64,000 nucleotides of DNA, taken from assembly GCA_023420115.1 (NCBI GenBank), contig JAEZWR010000048.1:218820-282819 (forward strand). Reading direction: 5' to 3'. Numbering within the stretch: position 1 is the first letter of the stretch; every line of letters starts with the position of its first letter. Origin of the DNA: Bacillota bacterium. GTDB lineage: Bacteria; Bacillota; Clostridia; Saccharofermentanales; Fastidiosipilaceae. The notes under the pieces were generated by a model. That model had not been told where the DNA came from. It did not search any database and saw only the letters and a list, made by a program, of their open reading frames with translations. Below are positions 44,692 to 56,159 of the stretch, piece by piece. A program made the position numbers and the translations under genes.

Positions 44692-46863
44692 ATGGCATAT
44701 AAACTTCTGATTGTTGAGTCACCTGCGAAGGCCAAAACAATTTCTAGATATTTAGGATCTGAATATAAATTAATGGCGTCTGTAGGGCACATCAGAGACC
44801 TTCCGGCTTCTACACTGGGCGTTAATGTTAATTCAAATTACAAACCACGTTATGTTAATATGCCGGGGAAAGAAAAAGTTATTCGTGAACTAAAAAGTGC
44901 AGCTGAAAAGGCTGATACCATTTTGATTGCTACTGACCCTGATAGAGAGGGGGAGGCTATTGCTTGGCATATAGCTAATATATTAAAGGTTGATGAGAAT
45001 GGTAAAAATAGAGTTAAATTTAATGAGATTACAGAAAAGGCTATAAAAGAGGCTGTAAATAATTCTCAGACTATTGATTTAAATTTAGTTAACGCTCAAC
45101 AGGCGAGAAGAATTCTCGATAGATTAGTGGGATATGAATTAAGTCCTTTACTTTGGGAAAAAGTAAAATCTGGAACAAGTGCTGGTCGAGTCCAGTCAGT
45201 TGCGACAAAATTAATAGTTGATAGAGAAAATGAGATTAGAGATTTTAAGCCAAAAGAATATTGGCATGTATCAGCCAATTTAAATACAGTAAACAATGAG
45301 AGCTTAACTGTTAACTACTTTGGTGAACTTGTTAATGGAAAAATTAAATCTAAAGAATTGTCAAATGAAGATGAAGTTAATGAACTGATTTCTAAAATAA
45401 AAGATGAAAATTTTATAGTTAGTTCAGTAAAAAAAGGCAAGAGACAGCGTAAGCCCTACGCTCCTTTTACAACATCTACACTTCAACAAGAAGCTGCCAA
45501 ACGTTTGAATTTTAGTGCCAAAAGAACGATGGCAGTGGCACAGCAACTATATGAAGGTGTAGAAATAAAAGGAGTAGGTCAAACATCATTAATAACATAC
45601 ATTAGAACTGATTCTGTTAGAATTTCTGAAGATGCTATAAAAGAAGCGAGAGCATATATCAAAAGTAGGTATGGAGATGATTATCTACCAGATAAACCAA
45701 GGTTTTATGCTAATAAGAAACAGTCTCAAGATGCTCACGAGGCAATAAGACCATCACATTTTGATATTTTGCCAGGTAGTGTTGCTTCGTCTTTAAGTCA
45801 AGATCAACTTAAGTTATATAATTTAATTTGGAATAGATTTATAGCATCGCAGATGAGTAATGCTGACTGTGATACTATTTCTATAGATGTTTCTGCTACT
45901 AATCAGATTTTCAGAGCTAGTGGTCAACATATTAAATTTCCTGGCTTCCTATTGGCATATGAAGATATGAAGAGAAAAGTAGAAGAAATTGAGACCGATG
46001 GTGATGAAGAAGAGAAGAAGAGTATAAGTGAAACTAATTTAACCTTACTTCCCGAACTAAAAGAAAATGAAAAATTACTTTTACAAAAAATTGATAAGAA
46101 ACAAAAGTTTACCAATCCTCCACCAAGATATAGTGAGGCTTCTTTGATTAAAGAAATGGAAAATTTAGGAATTGGTAGACCATCTACATATTCGCCTACA
46201 ATTTCAACAATTGTTGACAGGGCTCAATATGCAATTAGAGAGCAAAAGGCACTTAAGCCTACGGAATTGGGAGAGATTGTTACAAATATTTTAAAAGAGA
46301 ATTTCCCTGAAATTGTAGATAGCTCTTTTACAGCCGATATGGAAAATTGGCTTGATGATGTAGAAGAGGGAAATAGAGAATGGGTCAATGTCTTGGATTC
46401 CTTTTATCCTGAATTTCATCAAAAGATTTTGGAAGCAAAGGATAAAATAGAAAAGGTCGAGAAAGAAATTGAATATATTGGGGAGAAATGTCCAGACTGT
46501 GGTTCTGAGTTAATAAAGAAATCAGGAAGATATGGAGACTTTATTGCATGTTCTAATTTCCCTGACTGTAAATATAAGAGAGCTATTGAAGATAGAGTTG
46601 ATGCCCACTGCCCAAAATGTGGTTCTGGACTTTTAAGATTGAAGTCAAGAAAAAGATCATCTGTATTTTATGTTTGTGATAAACAGAAAGATGAAAAATG
46701 TGACTTTATAAGTTGGGATATGCCAATCGATGGTGAAACTTGTCCAGAATGTGGTTCATATATGGTTTGGCATCGCTTCAGAAATAGAGTTTATAAAAAA
46801 TGTTCAAATTCTGATTGTAGTACAAATAATAAAAAAGGTAAAAAAGCTAGCAAAAAAGAGTAA
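44692..46863 (+). CDS. topA: DNA topoisomerase I (type IA)
   Basis: TopA relaxes negative supercoils through a 5'-phosphotyrosine intermediate. TOPRIM motifs LLIVESPAKAKTI, DPDREGEAIAWH and the catalytic Tyr in SLITYIRTDSVRIS (about residue 302) are present, as are the gate motif QSQDAHEAIRPSH and NLGIGRPSTYSPTI. Three C4-type zinc ribbons follow (about residues 600-720): CPDCG...CSNFPDC, CPKCG...CDKQKDEKC, CPECG...CSNSDC. A Lys-rich tail ends the protein. The 723 residues are normal. GAGGTAAGT precedes the ATG. It lies in the comM-dprA-topA-trmFO series. Confidence 0.97.
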   Translation: MAYKLLIVESPAKAKTISRYLGSEYKLMASVGHIRDLPASTLGVNVNSNYKPRYVNMPGKEKVIRELKSAAEKADTILIATDPDREGEAIAWHIANILKVDENGKNRVKFNEITEKAIKEAVNNSQTIDLNLVNAQQARRILDRLVGYELSPLLWEKVKSGTSAGRVQSVATKLIVDRENEIRDFKPKEYWHVSANLNTVNNESLTVNYFGELVNGKIKSKELSNEDEVNELISKIKDENFIVSSVKKGKRQRKPYAPFTTSTLQQEAAKRLNFSAKRTMAVAQQLYEGVEIKGVGQTSLITYIRTDSVRISEDAIKEARAYIKSRYGDDYLPDKPRFYANKKQSQDAHEAIRPSHFDILPGSVASSLSQDQLKLYNLIWNRFIASQMSNADCDTISIDVSATNQIFRASGQHIKFPGFLLAYEDMKRKVEEIETDGDEEEKKSISETNLTLLPELKENEKLLLQKIDKKQKFTNPPPRYSEASLIKEMENLGIGRPSTYSPTISTIVDRAQYAIREQKALKPTELGEIVTNILKENFPEIVDSSFTADMENWLDDVEEGNREWVNVLDSFYPEFHQKILEAKDKIEKVEKEIEYIGEKCPDCGSELIKKSGRYGDFIACSNFPDCKYKRAIEDRVDAHCPKCGSGLLRLKSRKRSSVFYVCDKQKDEKCDFISWDMPIDGETCPECGSYMVWHRFRNRVYKKCSNSDCSTNNKKGKKASKKE

Positions 46864-46889
46864 TTTTATAATTAATTGAAAGTCGCGTA

Positions 46890-48269
46890 ATGAAAAAGGA
46901 TAAAGTAATAGTTGTTGGTGCTGGATTAGCTGGTTCACAAGCTGCACTTACATTAGCCAGGGCCGGTGTCAAAGTTGACTTATATGATATTAAACCTGGG
47001 AAAATGACAGACGCCCATCATAGTTCTGATTTTGCAGAACTTGTTTGTAGTAATTCGCTTAAATCAAAGCGCATAGCGTCCGCTGCTGGCTTGCTCAAAT
47101 TTGAAGCTAAAATTTTAGGTGCAGAATTATTAGAGATAGCAGAGTGTAACAGTGTTGAGGCGGGCGATGCTCTCGCTGTTGATAGAGAGCTATTTTCTAA
47201 AAGCGTTACAGATATAATTTTGAATAATCCAAATATTAATTTTATATCTGAAGAGATTAAAGACTTACCTAAAGATAATTTGAGTGTTATTGCCACGGGG
47301 CCTCTAACTTGTGATGCACTAATGGACAGTATAAGGACTGTAGTAGGTGATAGTGACCTTTATTTTTTTGATGCTGCGGCTCCAATTATTTCTAAGGAGA
47401 GTATAGATTTATCTAAAGTTTTTTCCGCATCAAGATATAAAGATACAGAGGAAAATGCTGATTATTTAAACTGTCCTTTTGAAAAGGACGAATATATCAA
47501 TTTTTATAATGAATTAATCGGTGCTGAGAAAGTAGAAGTTAAAGACTTTGAGCAAGCAAAATTATTTAACGCCTGCATGCCGATCGAGAGTATAGCTAAG
47601 ACTGGACAAAATAGCATGCGCTTCGGTCCACTTAAACCAGTTGGACTCATTGATCCCAAGACGGGAATTAAACCATATGCCTGTGTTCAACTTAGAAAAG
47701 AAGATCAAAATGGTGAGATGTGGAATTTGGTAGGTTTTCAAACTCGACTGAAGTTCAAGGAACAACAGAGAGTTTTTAGAATGATTCCTGGTCTAGAAAG
47801 TGCTGAGTTTTATCGTTATGGTGTTATGCACAAGAATAATTTTATTAATTCACCAAAGTTATTATCATCTGATCTATCTTTAAATAAGAGACCTAATTTG
47901 TATTTTGCTGGCCAGCTTACAGGTATGGAAGGTTATGTTCCTGCTATTGTTTCAGGTCATTATGTAGCACTGAATATTATCAATAGAATTAATAACTATC
48001 CCATCCTAGATCTCCCCGATGATACTATGTTTAAGTCGCTTTTGAATTATATTGGTACCATAAATTCGAACTTTCAGCCAATGGCAGCAAATTTTGGACT
48101 TTTGCGACCACTTGATGAAAAAGTAAAAGATAAAAAATTAAGATACAGAAAGTTGGCTGAGAGAGGTATTGCTCAACTTGTAGATTATTGTAAAAATATA
48201 TCGGATAAAAATTATCCAATAAAGGATTTTTTGCGTACAAATTTGTACGAAGATATCCTTAATATATAG
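46890..48269 (+). CDS. trmFO: Methylenetetrahydrofolate-tRNA-(uracil-5-)-methyltransferase TrmFO
   Basis: TrmFO methylates U54 of tRNA using methylene-THF and FAD, replacing the SAM-dependent TrmA in most Gram-positive bacteria. The 459-residue flavoprotein starts with VIVVGAGLAGSQAALTLARAG (FAD), followed by CSNSLKSK, GLLKFE, AGDALAVDRELFS and VIATGPLTCDAL, and ends with FAGQLTGMEGYVPAIVSGHYVALN and NFGLLRPLDEKVKDKKLRYR. The conserved Cys used in catalysis is in FNACMPIESIAKTG. Size and motifs are typical (about 435-460 residues). GAAAG lies about eight bases before the ATG. Confidence 0.97.
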   Translation: MKKDKVIVVGAGLAGSQAALTLARAGVKVDLYDIKPGKMTDAHHSSDFAELVCSNSLKSKRIASAAGLLKFEAKILGAELLEIAECNSVEAGDALAVDRELFSKSVTDIILNNPNINFISEEIKDLPKDNLSVIATGPLTCDALMDSIRTVVGDSDLYFFDAAAPIISKESIDLSKVFSASRYKDTEENADYLNCPFEKDEYINFYNELIGAEKVEVKDFEQAKLFNACMPIESIAKTGQNSMRFGPLKPVGLIDPKTGIKPYACVQLRKEDQNGEMWNLVGFQTRLKFKEQQRVFRMIPGLESAEFYRYGVMHKNNFINSPKLLSSDLSLNKRPNLYFAGQLTGMEGYVPAIVSGHYVALNIINRINNYPILDLPDDTMFKSLLNYIGTINSNFQPMAANFGLLRPLDEKVKDKKLRYRKLAERGIAQLVDYCKNISDKNYPIKDFLRTNLYEDILNI

Positions 48270-48284
48270 AATGAGAGATTGTAT

Positions 48285-49265
48285 ATGGCGGGTTTTTTTG
48301 GTTTATTTGATTATACAAAAGAAGGTCCAGGCATTGATAAGGATGATTTGCCAAAATCAGATTCGGCTATTTTTCTATCTGTATTAGGGCGCAGATTTTG
48401 GAAATTTATCAGCCTAAATCTTATGTATGTTTTATTTTCAATTCCAATTATTATTTTTTCATATTTTTTAAGTTCTTTTTTGTTGGCATTTTTATTTCCA
48501 ACTTTGAATATTAATGACTTAAGTGAGAAGCTATTAATTAACACTGCAGGTTTAGATGAGGACTTTGCTTATCAGCTCGCAGGTAGAACTATTTTTTTGA
48601 TACAAGTTATATTTACAGCTTTTAATATGTCATTTTTGTACCATGTAATTGGACCTGTTCAAGCTGGATTTACATATATATTTAGAAACTATGCACGAGA
48701 TGAACACGCTTTTTTGTGGATGGACTTTAAAGATGCCTTTGTCAAAAATTTTAGACAAAGTATAGTCTGCTCCATTATATCAATTTTACTTAACTTCCTT
48801 TTTGTGTTTTCTTTAGCTTTTTATAGAAATCAATTCAATAATTATTGGTTAAGAACAATAGTTACTGTTATTTTGATTATAGTTTTTTTCTATTTTTCTT
48901 CAATGAATATGTATTTATATCAAATGATGGTTACCTTTAATCTCAGTATTAAACATCTTTATAAAAATGCATCTTTATTTACGATCTTGCGTTTGCCATT
49001 TAACATACTTCTCATCTTGGCTAATTTACTAATTTTTGTAGGAGTTCCGGCATTTTTATTTATGGTAGTTCCTTCAATAGATTTATTATTCTTGATTACA
49101 GTTTTTTGGTATGTATGCTTTGCTTTTTCGTTAAATTACTTCATACAAAATTTTTATGTCAATAAACAAATAAAGAAATATATGTTATCTAGGTTGGAAG
49201 AGAGTCAGCCTACTGACGACAGACTAAATTTGGAAAATAATGGTAGCGATGATGGTTTATCTTGA
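48285..49265 (+). CDS. DUF624/YesL-like membrane protein
   Basis: The 326-residue product starts with AGFFGLFDYTKEGPGIDKDD, the typical N-terminal pattern of the YesL (DUF624) family, then has about six hydrophobic helices, e.g. LNLMYVLFSIPIIIFSYFL, FLIQVIFTAFNMSFLYHVIG, IVCSIISILLNFLFVFSLAF, TVILIIVFFYFSSMNMYL, LLILANLLIFVGVPAFLFMV and LLFLITVFWYVCFAF. The C-terminus is a polar, acidic tail. The family is of unknown function and is often near sugar-uptake genes; here the neighbours are tRNA-modification genes, so no pathway can be inferred. ATG 48285 follows GAGAG; an in-frame TTG two codons upstream is less likely. Confidence 0.85.
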   Translation: MAGFFGLFDYTKEGPGIDKDDLPKSDSAIFLSVLGRRFWKFISLNLMYVLFSIPIIIFSYFLSSFLLAFLFPTLNINDLSEKLLINTAGLDEDFAYQLAGRTIFLIQVIFTAFNMSFLYHVIGPVQAGFTYIFRNYARDEHAFLWMDFKDAFVKNFRQSIVCSIISILLNFLFVFSLAFYRNQFNNYWLRTIVTVILIIVFFYFSSMNMYLYQMMVTFNLSIKHLYKNASLFTILRLPFNILLILANLLIFVGVPAFLFMVVPSIDLLFLITVFWYVCFAFSLNYFIQNFYVNKQIKKYMLSRLEESQPTDDRLNLENNGSDDGLS

Positions 49266-49338
49266 GTTCTAGTTAAAAGGAGTCAGTCGTTATTTTAAAC
49301 TATGCAAATTACACAATGAATAAACGTATGGTGATAAG

Positions 49339-51754
<2,416 letters not shown>

Positions 51755-51763
51755 AGGATAGCT

Positions 51764-53764
51764 ATGACAAAAAATAGAACTTATAACAATGAATCAATTA
51801 CTTCTTTAAAAGGGGCGGAAAGAGTTAGACTAAGGCCAGCTGTAATTTTTGGCTCTGATGACATTATAGGATGTCAGCACGCATACTTTGAAATTTTATC
51901 CAATTCTATTGATGAGGCTAGAGAAGGATATGGCTCAGTAATTTATACTAGGCGACTTAAAGATGGCTCTATTGAAATAGAAGATAATGGTCGCGGAATA
52001 CCTCTCGACTATAACCAGAAAGAGGAGAGATATAACTGGGAACTTGTATATTGCGAGCTTTATGCGGGTGGAAAATATAAAAATAATAGTGGAGAAAATT
52101 ACGAATATTCTTTGGGCTTAAATGGTTTGGGAGCCTGTGCTACGCAATATGCTTCTGAATTTTTTGATGTTGAGGTAAAAAGAGATGGCTTCCTATATAA
52201 GCTCCACTTTGAAAAAGGAGAAAATGTTGGTGGACTATATAAAGAAGCAATAAAGAGTAAAGTTAGTGGAAGCAAACAGCGCTTCAAACCAGATTCTGAC
52301 GTTTTTACAGAGACTGATATTCCTCTTGAATTTTTTCTCAAAGTTCTCAAACAACAAGCAGTGGTAAATGCAGGAGTTAAATTTGTTTTTGAGGATGAGA
52401 TTAGTAATACTCATGAAGAATTTATTTATCCTGATGGTATATTGGCCTACGTTAGAGAAATTGATGGCGGAAGAGGAATCACAGAGCCTATTTTATGGAA
52501 TTGTGAGGGAAAGGGCAGAGATAGAGAAGACCTTGCCGATTATAAGGTAAAAGCTGATATTTCTTTTTGCTTCAATAATGAAAGTCCAAGACAAGAGTAC
52601 TATCATAACTCTAGTTTTCTTGAATATGGCGGTTCGCCTGATAGAGCTGTTAGAACTGCCTTTGTTTACGCCTTTGATAAACTATGTAAACAGCGCGATA
52701 AGTACAAAGCGAATGAAAGTAAAATTTCTTTTGCTGATATAGAAGATAGCTTAATTATTGTTATAAGTAGCTTCTCAACACAAACAAGTTATGAAAATCA
52801 AACCAAAAAGGCGATAAATAATAAATTCATCCAGTATTTTTTAAATGATTTTCTTAAAGAGAAACTTGAAATTTTTTCTATTGAAAATCCAGAAAAAGCT
52901 GAGCAAATTATCGAACAGATTCTTGTTAATAAGAGAAGTAGAGAAAGTGCCGAGAAACAGCGCCTGAATGTCCGCAAGAAATTGATGGGTAATGTTGATA
53001 TCAATAACAGGGTTAAGAAGTTTGTTGACTGCAGAAGTAGAGATATAGGCAAGAGAGAATTGTATATAGTTGAGGGTGATTCTGCTCTTGGATCTGTAAA
53101 GTTAGGTAGAGATGCTGACTTTCAGGCGGTGATGCCAGTTAGAGGAAAAATATTAAACTGTTTAAAATCTGATTATGACAAGATCTTTAAAAATGAAATT
53201 ATAATGGACATAGTCAAGGTTTTGGGCTGTGGTATTGAGATTGATCAAAACGCTTCTAAAAAGAAGAAAAAGACTGAGGAAAATACATTTAGTATTGATA
53301 AATTACGCTGGGATAAAATTATTATATGTACGGATGCTGATGTTGATGGATTTCAGATTAGAACCTTAATTTTAGCTATGTTTTATAGGCTTATGCCAAC
53401 TCTTATTAAAGAGAAGAAAATATATATAGCTGAGTCGCCACTATTCGAAATTAATTACAAAAAAGGTAAGGTTGAAGCTACTTATTTTGCGTATGATGAA
53501 AGAGAAAGAGTGAAAATTTTGGAGGCGCTAGGGGAAAAATATTGTAGTTTGCAACGGTCGAAAGGCTTAGGAGAGAATGAGCCAGAAATGATGTGGCAGA
53601 CAACGATGAATCCTGAAACAAGACGATTAATTCAAGTCGTAGCAGAGGATGATGAAGATATGGAAAATATATTTGATCTTCTTTTGGGCGATAATTTAAG
53701 TGGACGCAAAGAGCATATAAGAACAAACGGAGCGGCCTATTTAGAATTGTTAGATTTGGCATAG
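51764..53764 (+). CDS. Type IIA topoisomerase subunit B, divergent (ParE/GyrB-like)
   Basis: This 666-residue ATPase subunit has the GHKL motifs EILSNSIDEARE (Asn-Mg site), IEDNGRGIPLDY and LGLNGLGACATQYAS, where the usual SGGLHGVGASVVNA lid is altered. The TOPRIM domain has VEGDSALGSVKLGRDADFQA (usual EGDSAGGSAK) and CTDADVDGFQIRTLILAMFYR (usual DADVDGSHIRTL). The C-terminal RSKGLGENEPEMMWQTTMNP and RRLIQV are conserved. These changes mark it as a divergent paralogue found in some clostridia, not the main gyrase, and topoisomerase IV function is the likeliest. It is translationally close to the A-subunit gene 15 bases downstream. Confidence 0.85.
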   Translation: MTKNRTYNNESITSLKGAERVRLRPAVIFGSDDIIGCQHAYFEILSNSIDEAREGYGSVIYTRRLKDGSIEIEDNGRGIPLDYNQKEERYNWELVYCELYAGGKYKNNSGENYEYSLGLNGLGACATQYASEFFDVEVKRDGFLYKLHFEKGENVGGLYKEAIKSKVSGSKQRFKPDSDVFTETDIPLEFFLKVLKQQAVVNAGVKFVFEDEISNTHEEFIYPDGILAYVREIDGGRGITEPILWNCEGKGRDREDLADYKVKADISFCFNNESPRQEYYHNSSFLEYGGSPDRAVRTAFVYAFDKLCKQRDKYKANESKISFADIEDSLIIVISSFSTQTSYENQTKKAINNKFIQYFLNDFLKEKLEIFSIENPEKAEQIIEQILVNKRSRESAEKQRLNVRKKLMGNVDINNRVKKFVDCRSRDIGKRELYIVEGDSALGSVKLGRDADFQAVMPVRGKILNCLKSDYDKIFKNEIIMDIVKVLGCGIEIDQNASKKKKKTEENTFSIDKLRWDKIIICTDADVDGFQIRTLILAMFYRLMPTLIKEKKIYIAESPLFEINYKKGKVEATYFAYDERERVKILEALGEKYCSLQRSKGLGENEPEMMWQTTMNPETRRLIQVVAEDDEDMENIFDLLLGDNLSGRKEHIRTNGAAYLELLDLA

Positions 53765-53778
53765 ATTGAGGATAGCTG

Positions 53779-56082
53779 ATGGCAAAATCAGATAGTAAAA
53801 ATATGGATAATAAAAAGAACAAAGATAAGACTCGTAGCATTAATTATGAACTTGATAAGTTGATAGCTAATTTGGGTTTTGAGGAAGAAGGAGAAGTAAG
53901 ACCAGAGAGAATAACGCAAACTCTGCAAAATAATTATATGCCATATGCAATGAGCGTTATTGTTTCTCGCGCAATACCAGAAATAGATGGACTCAAACCA
54001 AGTCATCGTAAGTTACTATATACAATGTATAAGATGGGACTTTTAAATTCCAAGAGAACAAAGTCTGCTAATATTGTCGGTCAGACGATGAAATTAAATC
54101 CCCATGGAGATATACCAATTTATGAAACCATGGTTAGGCTCACTAGGGGTAATGGCGCCTTGCTTCATCCTTATATCGATTCCAAAGGAAATTTTGGTAA
54201 GCAATATTCCAGCGATATGGCTTATGCAGCCTCTCGATATACTGAGGCAAGATTAGATAAATTTGCTAGCGAGTTATTCAAGGGAATTGATGAGGACATG
54301 GTTGACTTTGTTCCAAATTATGATGGCACAATGTTAGAACCTGTATTGTTACCTACCAGTTTCCCAGCGATCTTAGTTAATTCTAATCAGGGAATCGCGG
54401 TTGGAATGGCATCAAATATTTGTTCTTTTAATCTTTCTGAAGTTTGTGATGCAACAATTGCTTATATTAAAGATAAAAATGCTAATATAATCGATTATAT
54501 GCCTGCACCTGACTTTAGTGGTGGAGCTTATATTATTTATGATAAGCAGCAAATGGAGCAAATATATGAAAATGGTGTTGGCAGTTTCAGTATAAGATCT
54601 CAATATACTATTGACAAAAAAAATCATCTTATTGAAATAGATGAGATTCCATATACTACTTCAATTGAAGTGATTATGAATGAATTATCTAATTTGGTAA
54701 AAGATGGAAAACTAAAAGAAATTAATGACGTAAGAGATGAGACTGATTTAGGCGGTCTTTCCATAACAATTGAATATAAAAAGACTGTTGATCCAGAACA
54801 GTTAATGCAGAAATTATTTAAAATTACTTCATTAGAAAGCAAATTCAGTTGTAACTTTAATATTTTAGTTAATGGGGAGGCGAAAGTTCTTGGAATCAAG
54901 GATATTTTAAGTGCCTGGCTTGATTTTAGGACAGCTTCCATTATCCGAAAATTAAAATATGAAGATAAAAATTTAGCTTCAAAATTACATCTTCTTTTAG
55001 GACTTCAAAAAATTCTTTTAGATATAGACAAGGCCATAAAAATTGTTAGAGAAACAGTAAAAGAAAGTGATGTTGTGCCTAATTTGATGACTGCTTTTTC
55101 TATAGATGAAATACAGGCAAATTATGTAGCTGAGATCAAATTAAGACATTTAAATCGCGAATATATACTTAAAAGAAGTGAAGAAATTGATGATATTAAT
55201 AAAAGAAGAGAAGAAATAGTCAGAATTTTAGCTTCGGATAAAGAATTAAAAAATATAATAGTAGCCGAACTTAAGGATGTTAAAAAGAATTATCACCAAG
55301 ATAGACGAAGTAAACTTATTAATGCTGAACATGTTGATTCTCTGGATAAGCTTGATTTGATTGAAGATTATAAGCTTAAGATATTCTTAACTGAAGAGAG
55401 TTATTTTAAAAAGATTGCATTAACCAGCTTAAGAAGTGCCGGTGAATTAAAATTAAAAGAAAATGACCGAATAATACAAGAACTAAGTTTAGATAATAAA
55501 CAAGAAATACTAATTTTTACTGATAATAATATTTGTTATAAATATAGAATGTACGAGTTTAATGATGATAGACCATCTGACTGGGGTACATATCTACCAT
55601 CATTCTTGAATCTCGATAAGGGTGCAAAAGTTATTTATATTGTACCAGCACTTGATTACAGTGGAGAATTAATTTTTGCTTATGAAAATGGGAGAGTATC
55701 AAGAGCAGACCTTAAACAGTACGAAACTGTTCAAAAAAGAAGGAAATTGGTTGCAGTATATAGTGATAAGTCTCCAATTATAGGCATGGATTATATTGCG
55801 GCAAATGAAGAGAGTTCTGACTATGTAATTATTACAGATCAGGATAGAGCTTTGGTTTTTGAATATACTTTGATTGAGAAAAAGGCATCAAGGAGTAATG
55901 TTGGTTCTAAAGTTATAAATTTGACTAAGAAGTTCAAGGTTACCAAATTCGCTAGACTATCTGAGTTTAATTTTGATAATGAGTCTAGGTATAGAGCGAG
56001 AAAAATACCTGCATCAGGAGTATCATTAAAAGGCAAAGATGCTAGTGGTTCACAGTTAAAATTAGAAGATTTGATGACTTGA
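53779..56082 (+). CDS. Type IIA topoisomerase subunit A, divergent (ParC/GyrA-like)
   Basis: The 767-residue partner starts its core with YMPYAMSVIVSRAIPEIDGLKPSHRKLLY, with the catalytic Tyr154 in AASRYTEARLDKF, and PTSFPAILVNSNQGIAVGMASNI (motifs in outline). A coiled coil (about 440-510) and a shortened C-terminal domain follow, without a QRRGGKG GyrA box, which argues against gyrase. In the quinolone-contact region the sequence is NPHGDIPIYETMVR: Ile112 occupies the place of Ser83/Ser80 (E. coli GyrA/ParC), while Glu116 keeps the acidic partner. GAGGATAG precedes the ATG. With the B subunit it should form a heterotetramer that decatenates or relaxes DNA. Confidence 0.87.
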   Translation: MAKSDSKNMDNKKNKDKTRSINYELDKLIANLGFEEEGEVRPERITQTLQNNYMPYAMSVIVSRAIPEIDGLKPSHRKLLYTMYKMGLLNSKRTKSANIVGQTMKLNPHGDIPIYETMVRLTRGNGALLHPYIDSKGNFGKQYSSDMAYAASRYTEARLDKFASELFKGIDEDMVDFVPNYDGTMLEPVLLPTSFPAILVNSNQGIAVGMASNICSFNLSEVCDATIAYIKDKNANIIDYMPAPDFSGGAYIIYDKQQMEQIYENGVGSFSIRSQYTIDKKNHLIEIDEIPYTTSIEVIMNELSNLVKDGKLKEINDVRDETDLGGLSITIEYKKTVDPEQLMQKLFKITSLESKFSCNFNILVNGEAKVLGIKDILSAWLDFRTASIIRKLKYEDKNLASKLHLLLGLQKILLDIDKAIKIVRETVKESDVVPNLMTAFSIDEIQANYVAEIKLRHLNREYILKRSEEIDDINKRREEIVRILASDKELKNIIVAELKDVKKNYHQDRRSKLINAEHVDSLDKLDLIEDYKLKIFLTEESYFKKIALTSLRSAGELKLKENDRIIQELSLDNKQEILIFTDNNICYKYRMYEFNDDRPSDWGTYLPSFLNLDKGAKVIYIVPALDYSGELIFAYENGRVSRADLKQYETVQKRRKLVAVYSDKSPIIGMDYIAANEESSDYVIITDQDRALVFEYTLIEKKASRSNVGSKVINLTKKFKVTKFARLSEFNFDNESRYRARKIPASGVSLKGKDASGSQLKLEDLMT

Positions 56083-56104
56083 TTATTTATAATCTTTATG
56101 CGAT

Positions 56105-56147
56105 AAAGTAGAAGCTAGTACATTTAAAGTGCTAGCTTCTACTTTTA
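56105..56147. terminator. Bidirectional terminator after the topoisomerase pair
   Basis: Arms 56105-56121 and 56129-56145 (AAAGTAGAAGCTAG... and ...CTAGCTTCTACTTT) pair over 17 bases with one wobble around ATTTAAA, followed by TATAA on the plus strand. The T-run within the arm serves the plus direction, and the A-run the minus direction. Confidence 0.85.
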
Positions 56148-56159
56148 TAAATAGAGTGT

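Noticed and set aside
49266..49338. preQ1 riboswitch upstream of queA
   Set aside because: The 73-base gap has no C-rich loop pairing with an A-rich tail of the preQ1 class; also queA/tgt use rather than make preQ1.
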